From the NCBI RefSeq assembly GCF_009848505.1, contig NZ_WWDL01000034.1, positions 1 through 55,203 of the forward strand: a stretch of 55,203 nt of DNA. The letters are read 5' to 3'. This DNA comes from Muricoccus harenae (lineage in GTDB: Bacteria > Pseudomonadota > Alphaproteobacteria > Acetobacterales > Acetobacteraceae). Below are positions 51,139-55,203 of the stretch, one piece after another. Within the stretch, counting starts at the first letter, position 1. Every line of letters starts with the position of its first letter. Made by a program: the position numbers and the translations under genes. The notes below the pieces were generated by a model, which saw nothing but the letters and a program-made list of their open reading frames with translations, was not told the DNA's origin and made no database searches.

Positions 51139-52878
51139 TCAGGCCTGGGTGATGGAGGTGCGGGTGAGCCGGAACATGGCGAAGGCAAGGAGCAGCAGGA
51201 TGAGCTGTACCACCGCCAACGCTGCGACATAGCCCGAGCTGCGGTCGGACAGGAGCACCAGCGCAACGCTGATCGTCTCCGTTCCCTGCGCGTAGAGCAG
51301 GATGGTCGCGCCCAGTTCCCGGATGAAGATGACGAAGAGCATGAGCCAGGCGGCGGTGACGGCGGGGCGCAACAGCGGCAACAGCACCCAGCGCATGCTC
51401 TGCCACCAGCTCGCGCCGCTTGCTCGCGCGCTCTGCTCCAGTTCTGGGTTGATGGCCAGAAACATGGCCGACACCGTACGGGTGGCGAAGGGGAAGAAGC
51501 GCGCGACATAGGCAATCAGGACGATCGTCAGCGTGCCGTAAAGCGGCGTCCGGATCGCCAGGATGAGGAAGCCAAGCCCGAGAATGATGCCCGGTATGCC
51601 CAGCGGCAGGGACAGGAACGCGTCCGCTAGCCCGCGCCGCCGTGGATCGCCACGGTTAAGGTAATAGGCCTGCAGCACCGCTAAGATCACGCCGACGGTC
51701 GCCCCGACCAGCGCCAAGATGAGGCTGTTGATCACCGCCCCCTGCGTCAGTTCGAAGTTGAACAGTACATACTCGAAATTAGCGAGGCTCGCCCGCGCGA
51801 GGTCGAACCTCCCCGTCCAGAGCCGCGAGAGCGAGACCATGATGAGCGCCGCCGTCGGCAGGATCACCGCGCCGCCGATATAGACTGCCTCCAGCGACAG
51901 CGCGGCGGCCTTGCCCGCACGGCCTAGCGGCAGCACGCGTGGGCGGTATCCCTTCCCGGTCACGATTTCGAAGCGCCGGCGGGCGAGGTAGCGGCGTTGT
52001 GCCATCGTCAGCAGGATCGTCACGCCTAGTACCATCACGCCAAAGGAAGCGGCGCGGCCGAAATCGCTGGGATACTGCACCGCGGCGAAGATCTCGGTCG
52101 GCATGGTGCGGATGCCGCTGGGCTGGGCGAGTGCTAGTGGCACGTCGAACAGACCCGCGCTTGTGATGAAAACAACCAGCGCTCCGGAGAGCAGGGCAGG
52201 GCTGACCAGCGGGATGCTTACATGGCGCAGTGTATACCAGAAGGAAGCGCCATGGACCCGCGCCGCATCCTCCAGCGCCGCGTCCATCTGCCGCAGCGGT
52301 GACATGACGAAGAGGTAGACATAGGGCGTGTAGAACAGCGTCAGCACCCAGATGACGCCGCCCAGGCTGTAGATATTGACGAAGGACAGGTCGATCCCGA
52401 GTTGCCGCAGGAAAAAGCCCTGTAGCAGCCCACTGCCCGGCGCCATGAGGTAGATCCAGCTGATCGCCCCGACATAGGGTGAGAGGAAGAAGGGAATGAG
52501 GTTTCCCACCTCCAGCCAGCTCCGCCCGGGCATGTCGGTGCGTGCCACAAGCCAGGCGAGGGTGAAGCCGAGAAGGCAACTCAGCACCGTGGCGCCAACG
52601 CCGCAGATTGCGGTGTTTCCGATCGCGTCCCAGAAACGGGAGTCGCTCAGCACGCCGGCGAAGTTGCCCAGCGATGGCCGCGCGCCGCCACCCTCCCAGA
52701 CGAGCAGGCTCCGGATCAGCGTCGCCAGCAGCGGCCCGGCGATGAGCAGTAGGCCCGCGATCACCCCAGCCGCTGGAAGAGCACGCTGAAGCCCCAGGAA
52801 GCGGCGGCGCGGTGGCGCTTCCGGTATGGCTGGCGCAAGGTCGCGCCCGATCCCGGCCGCACTCACGCCGCCCGCCAC
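51139..52878 (-). CDS. Fused ABC transporter permease (FbpB-like)
   Basis: A 579-residue inner-membrane protein with about 12 helices in two halves. The ATPase-contact loops are EDAARVHGASFWYTLRHVSI in half one and EQSARASGASWWQSMRWVLL in half two. A proline-rich cytoplasmic N terminus (about 40 residues) precedes the first helix. The start overlaps the end of the carboxymuconolactone-decarboxylase-like gene by 16 bases, showing one transcript. No binding protein is encoded in the operon. The one at 45716, about 4 kb away, is the likely partner. Confidence 0.93.
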   Translation of the reverse strand: MAGGVSAAGIGRDLAPAIPEAPPRRRFLGLQRALPAAGVIAGLLLIAGPLLATLIRSLLVWEGGGARPSLGNFAGVLSDSRFWDAIGNTAICGVGATVLSCLLGFTLAWLVARTDMPGRSWLEVGNLIPFFLSPYVGAISWIYLMAPGSGLLQGFFLRQLGIDLSFVNIYSLGGVIWVLTLFYTPYVYLFVMSPLRQMDAALEDAARVHGASFWYTLRHVSIPLVSPALLSGALVVFITSAGLFDVPLALAQPSGIRTMPTEIFAAVQYPSDFGRAASFGVMVLGVTILLTMAQRRYLARRRFEIVTGKGYRPRVLPLGRAGKAAALSLEAVYIGGAVILPTAALIMVSLSRLWTGRFDLARASLANFEYVLFNFELTQGAVINSLILALVGATVGVILAVLQAYYLNRGDPRRRGLADAFLSLPLGIPGIILGLGFLILAIRTPLYGTLTIVLIAYVARFFPFATRTVSAMFLAINPELEQSARASGASWWQSMRWVLLPLLRPAVTAAWLMLFVIFIRELGATILLYAQGTETISVALVLLSDRSSGYVAALAVVQLILLLLAFAMFRLTRTSITQA

Positions 52879-53417
52879 GGGATCTCCGCCCCTTCGGGCA
52901 CGCGGATGGCATGCGCGTTCAGGGTCAGCGCCAGCATTGTGTAATAGCCGACGAGGCCGGTGAGATCGACGATCCCCTGCTGCCCCAACATCTCGTGCAA
53001 CCGGTCATAGAGGGGCTGCGACACCTGCCCCTCCCGTAAGAGCGTGGCGCAGTATTCCTGCACGAGGGTCTCCCCGCTCTCCTCGAAGCCCGGGTCCTCG
53101 CCCCGACCGAGCCGCGCCAGCGCCGCCTCGGGCACACCCAGCCGCTCAGCGATCGGGGCGTGGGCGTACCACTCATAGTCGCAGCGCCAGTGACGGGCGA
53201 CGGTGAGGATCGCGACCTCCCGTAGCCTTTCAGGCACGGCGCATTGGAAGCGCAGGTAAACGCCGAGTTGCTCCACCTTCGCCGCCAGTGCCGGGCTGTG
53301 CAGCAAGGCGAGAAAGGGGCCGCGCACGCCGCCGCGCGCGCCGGTCGCGATCCGGTTGTATGCCTCCGACTGCGCGGGGCTCAGGGTCTGCGGGTCGAGC
53401 GCCGGAAGGCGGCTCAT
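52863..53417 (-). CDS. Carboxymuconolactone decarboxylase/AhpD-like family protein
   Basis: A 184-residue helical protein of the CMD family. Characteristic parts are VPERLREVAILTVARHWRC, DYEWYAHAPIAERLGVPE and the C-terminal VDLTGLVGYYTMLALTLNA. It is longer than PcaC-type decarboxylases (about 130 residues). The CxxC of AhpD peroxidases is absent: only one Cys sits at that place (HWRCDYEW). A lactone- or acid-processing role is more likely than peroxide reduction. The start ATG overlaps the stop of the alpha/beta hydrolase gene (ATGA), and its end overlaps the permease start. The pairing with a PcaD-like hydrolase recalls the 3-oxoadipate pathway, where decarboxylase and enol-lactonase act in sequence. 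Confidence 0.85.
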   Translation of the reverse strand: MSRLPALDPQTLSPAQSEAYNRIATGARGGVRGPFLALLHSPALAAKVEQLGVYLRFQCAVPERLREVAILTVARHWRCDYEWYAHAPIAERLGVPEAALARLGRGEDPGFEESGETLVQEYCATLLREGQVSQPLYDRLHEMLGQQGIVDLTGLVGYYTMLALTLNAHAIRVPEGAEIPWRAA

Positions 53418-54220
53418 TGTGCGGCCACCGGGGCCAGCGCGGCCAGGAAGCCCTGAAGCGCCTCCGCCACCGCCTCTGGCCGCTCGATCGCCGAGAGGTG
53501 CCCCGCGCCGGGGATCTCGATATAGCGGGCGCCGGGCGTGGCCTCGGCCATGGCCCGCATCACCTCCGGTGGGGCGCCCGCGTCCTCCGCCCCCGTCAGG
53601 TAGAGGGTGGGCAGCGTGATGGCATGCAGCCGGGCGCCGTAGTCCAGGTTCTGCAGCGCGGCGGCGCAGCCGCGGTAGCCCTCGGGCCGGGTCCCGCGGA
53701 CCATGGTTGCAACACGCGCCGCCGTATCCGGCTGTGCCTCACGGAAGCCTGCGGCAAACCAGCGGGACAGGCTCGGCTCCACCATGGCCTCCATGCCCTG
53801 GGCGGCCACGGCCGCCGCCCGCTGGGCCCAAGCATCGCGGTAGGCCGGCGGCGCGGAGGCACGGGCATTGCAGCAGGCCAGGCTCAGCAGCCGGTCCGGG
53901 TGGTGCAGGGCCAGGCCGAGGCCAACCATGCCGCCCATGGAGAGCCCCACGAAATGGGCGCGATCGATCTCCAGCGCGTCCATGACGCCGAGCGCATCCC
54001 TGCCGAGGACATCAAGGCTATAAGGCCCTGGCGGCGCATCCGATCCGCCATGGCCGCGAGCGTCATACTGCAGGACGCGGAAGCGCGGCGCGAGCAGGCG
54101 GGCGACACCGTCCCAAAGACCGAGATCGGTGGCAATACCATGGGCCAGCACGACCCAGGGGCCGCTGCCGCCATCTTCGATCCTGGCGTGGATTATCGTG
54201 CCATCGACGGCAACCCGCAT
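53414..54220 (-). CDS. Alpha/beta hydrolase, 3-oxoadipate enol-lactonase (PcaD)-like
   Basis: A 268-residue alpha/beta hydrolase. The oxyanion region is VVLAHGIATDLGLWDGV, the nucleophile elbow is VGLSMGGMVG (Ser), the acid residue is in TGAEDAGAPPEVM and the catalytic His is in PGAGHLSAIERPEAV. VLQYDARGHGGSDAPPGPYS is typical of PcaD-type enol-lactonases. GGGGGAAG precedes the ATG. It is the first gene of the operon hydrolase-CMD-permease-ATPase, all overlapping or nearly so. Its likely action is ring opening or ester cleavage of the imported acid or a catabolite. Confidence 0.88.
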   Translation of the reverse strand: MRVAVDGTIIHARIEDGGSGPWVVLAHGIATDLGLWDGVARLLAPRFRVLQYDARGHGGSDAPPGPYSLDVLGRDALGVMDALEIDRAHFVGLSMGGMVGLGLALHHPDRLLSLACCNARASAPPAYRDAWAQRAAAVAAQGMEAMVEPSLSRWFAAGFREAQPDTAARVATMVRGTRPEGYRGCAAALQNLDYGARLHAITLPTLYLTGAEDAGAPPEVMRAMAEATPGARYIEIPGAGHLSAIERPEAVAEALQGFLAALAPVAAQ

Positions 54221-54732
54221 TGGCTTCCCCCTAATCCCGGTCCCCGGTCAACCGGACCTTTTCAGCCCCGCCGGATGTGTGGGTAATCTTGGACGTTTGG
54301 GCTAGGTTAAGCGCCTGCTGGCCGGTTGATAAAATCCGAAATGAGAAATTCATCTTTGAACAATCTTCCGGAACCAGTGTTGCCTTTGGTGCATTGACGC
54401 CGAATGTCTGGGCCTCCTGTTCCTGCGGAGACATCAGCGGGGGCGAGTGGGCTGCCACTCCAGGCGGCCGCGCAAGACAATAGGCGCTCTGGCTCTGCCT
54501 AGCCGGTGCAGTGTCATGCGCTTTGAGTCTCTGATCATGTTCCTGGAGGACAGGTCAGCCTCCGAGTTGCACGCCTGGGGTAACCGGAAGGCTAATGCCG
54601 AGTCTCAGAAATTATGAATCTCGTGTGGGGGATTCCCGAACCGGGCGGGTTTGTGCTTCGAGATGGCGAACGGTTGAGGTTCGCTATGACTATCCCGTTT
54701 CGAGGTGACTCCTAGCCCTGACGCCGTGCCTG
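54221..54732. other. Gap of about 510 bases with a possible second peptide-binding-protein trace
   Basis: It probably holds the promoter of the hydrolase/ABC operon. A plus-strand frame at 54614-54715 (WGIPEPGGFVLRDGERLRF, then stop) resembles a short C-terminal segment of family-5 (peptide-type) solute-binding proteins. It has no ribosome site, and the match is weak. Confidence 0.35.
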
Positions 54733-54942
54733 CTGCTGCCGCGCTGCAGCAAGGCGGGGTGGATTGGTGTGGAGCAACCCCCCATAGACCTTATGCCCCT
54801 GCTTCGGCGGGACCGGAATATCGCTGTGGGGATTGTGGAGACGGCGGGGCTGATCAGCGTGCTGCGCTTCAACCACCTGCAGCCTAGCACGAACAACCCT
54901 GCCGTGCGGCGGGTGCTGCTGAACACGTTGAACCAGCGTTAG
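54733..54942 (+). pseudogene. Relic of a family-5 (dipeptide/oligopeptide-type) solute-binding protein
   Basis: AALQQGGVDW, then after a one-base frameshift PPIDLMPLLRRDRNIAV, then LISVLRFNHLQPSTNNPAVR and RVLLNTLNQR before a stop. This is the middle of SBP_bac_5 proteins, which normally reads VDLLPLLRR and LRFNHLHPPFDNPAVR. Both ends of the gene are missing. Confidence 0.65.
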
Positions 54943-55203
54943 CCCTCGAATTGTTTTCTCGAGAGGCGTCCGGCGGCCCCGGCCAAACGACCTAGCCTTA
55001 CTGTGTCATCTCTGGGCGGCGATTTTGGGTTAGCTGCAGGCAACAGGGGCAGCGTGGGAGGGATTGGACGAGGCTCACGATGAGGCGGCATCGGACGGTG
55101 CTGATCGAATATGGGACGTGACGCTCAGGTCGGACTGGGGGTGCCGCGCGGCTGGAAGCCCTGGGGTAGCGCAGGTGCCGCGAGGTGTCCGCGGGTGAAG
55201 CGG
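54943..55203. other. Right-edge sequence without a recognised gene
   Basis: No supported coding frame is seen in the last 260 bases. Confidence 0.35.

Noticed and set aside
51128-51406. N-terminal extension of the second ATPase
   Set aside because: It lies in the permease gene in another frame, and ATPase homology starts after 51127.

Overview
The window comes from a high-GC, Gram-negative chromosome, most likely an alphaproteobacterium of the Acetobacteraceae (Roseomonas-like). That placement is inferred from base composition and gene content, mainly repeated Bug/TctC solute-binding proteins, iron-type ABC uptake cassettes and FCD-GntR, IclR and LysR regulated catabolic islands. No rRNA, tRNA, CRISPR array or replication origin was recognised.

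Left end (1-7.4 kb): a fragment of a pteridine-reductase-like SDR, two overlapping SDR genes, then a four-gene minus-strand operon. In transcription order this operon holds a 6-pyruvoyltetrahydropterin synthase/QueD homologue, a GTP cyclohydrolase I paralogue, a periplasmic SUOX-fold protein resembling the pterin-binding PruR, and a membrane PAS-GGDEF-EAL protein resembling DcpA. It looks like a self-contained pterin-to-c-di-GMP signalling unit and is the most interesting system here. A MarR-like regulator follows.

7.4-12 kb: an accessory patch with a small coiled-coil protein, a broken IS6-family transposase, a DUF4403-type envelope protein and an HTH plus long coiled-coil protein.

12-28.8 kb: catabolic islands rich in Bug binding proteins. 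They carry an AAHS-type MFS transporter, an aconitase, an oxaloacetate-decarboxylase-like enzyme, a ketopantoate-reductase-like enzyme, a ThDP enzyme facing an IclR regulator, a GntR regulator with two winged helices, and an unrecognised protein made of two internal repeats. Between them lie many gene relics: Bug, lactonase, enoyl-CoA hydratase and MFS.

29-36 kb: an L,D-transpeptidase, an exported double-psi-barrel-like protein, a GH1 glycosidase with a galactose-dehydrogenase-like enzyme, and a sugar isomerase/epimerase-like gene with its GntR regulator.

36-45.4 kb: a crotonase-fold gene followed by an iron-type ABC importer with two tandem binding proteins, one fused permease and an ATPase; then a Bug/cyclase/SDR operon.

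45.7-54.2 kb: a solute-binding protein and SDR divergent from a LysR regulator and an LLM flavin oxidoreductase, then an overlapping operon of alpha/beta hydrolase, carboxymuconolactone-decarboxylase-like protein, fused ABC permease and ATPase that ends at a strong hairpin. The right edge holds a relic of a peptide-type binding protein.
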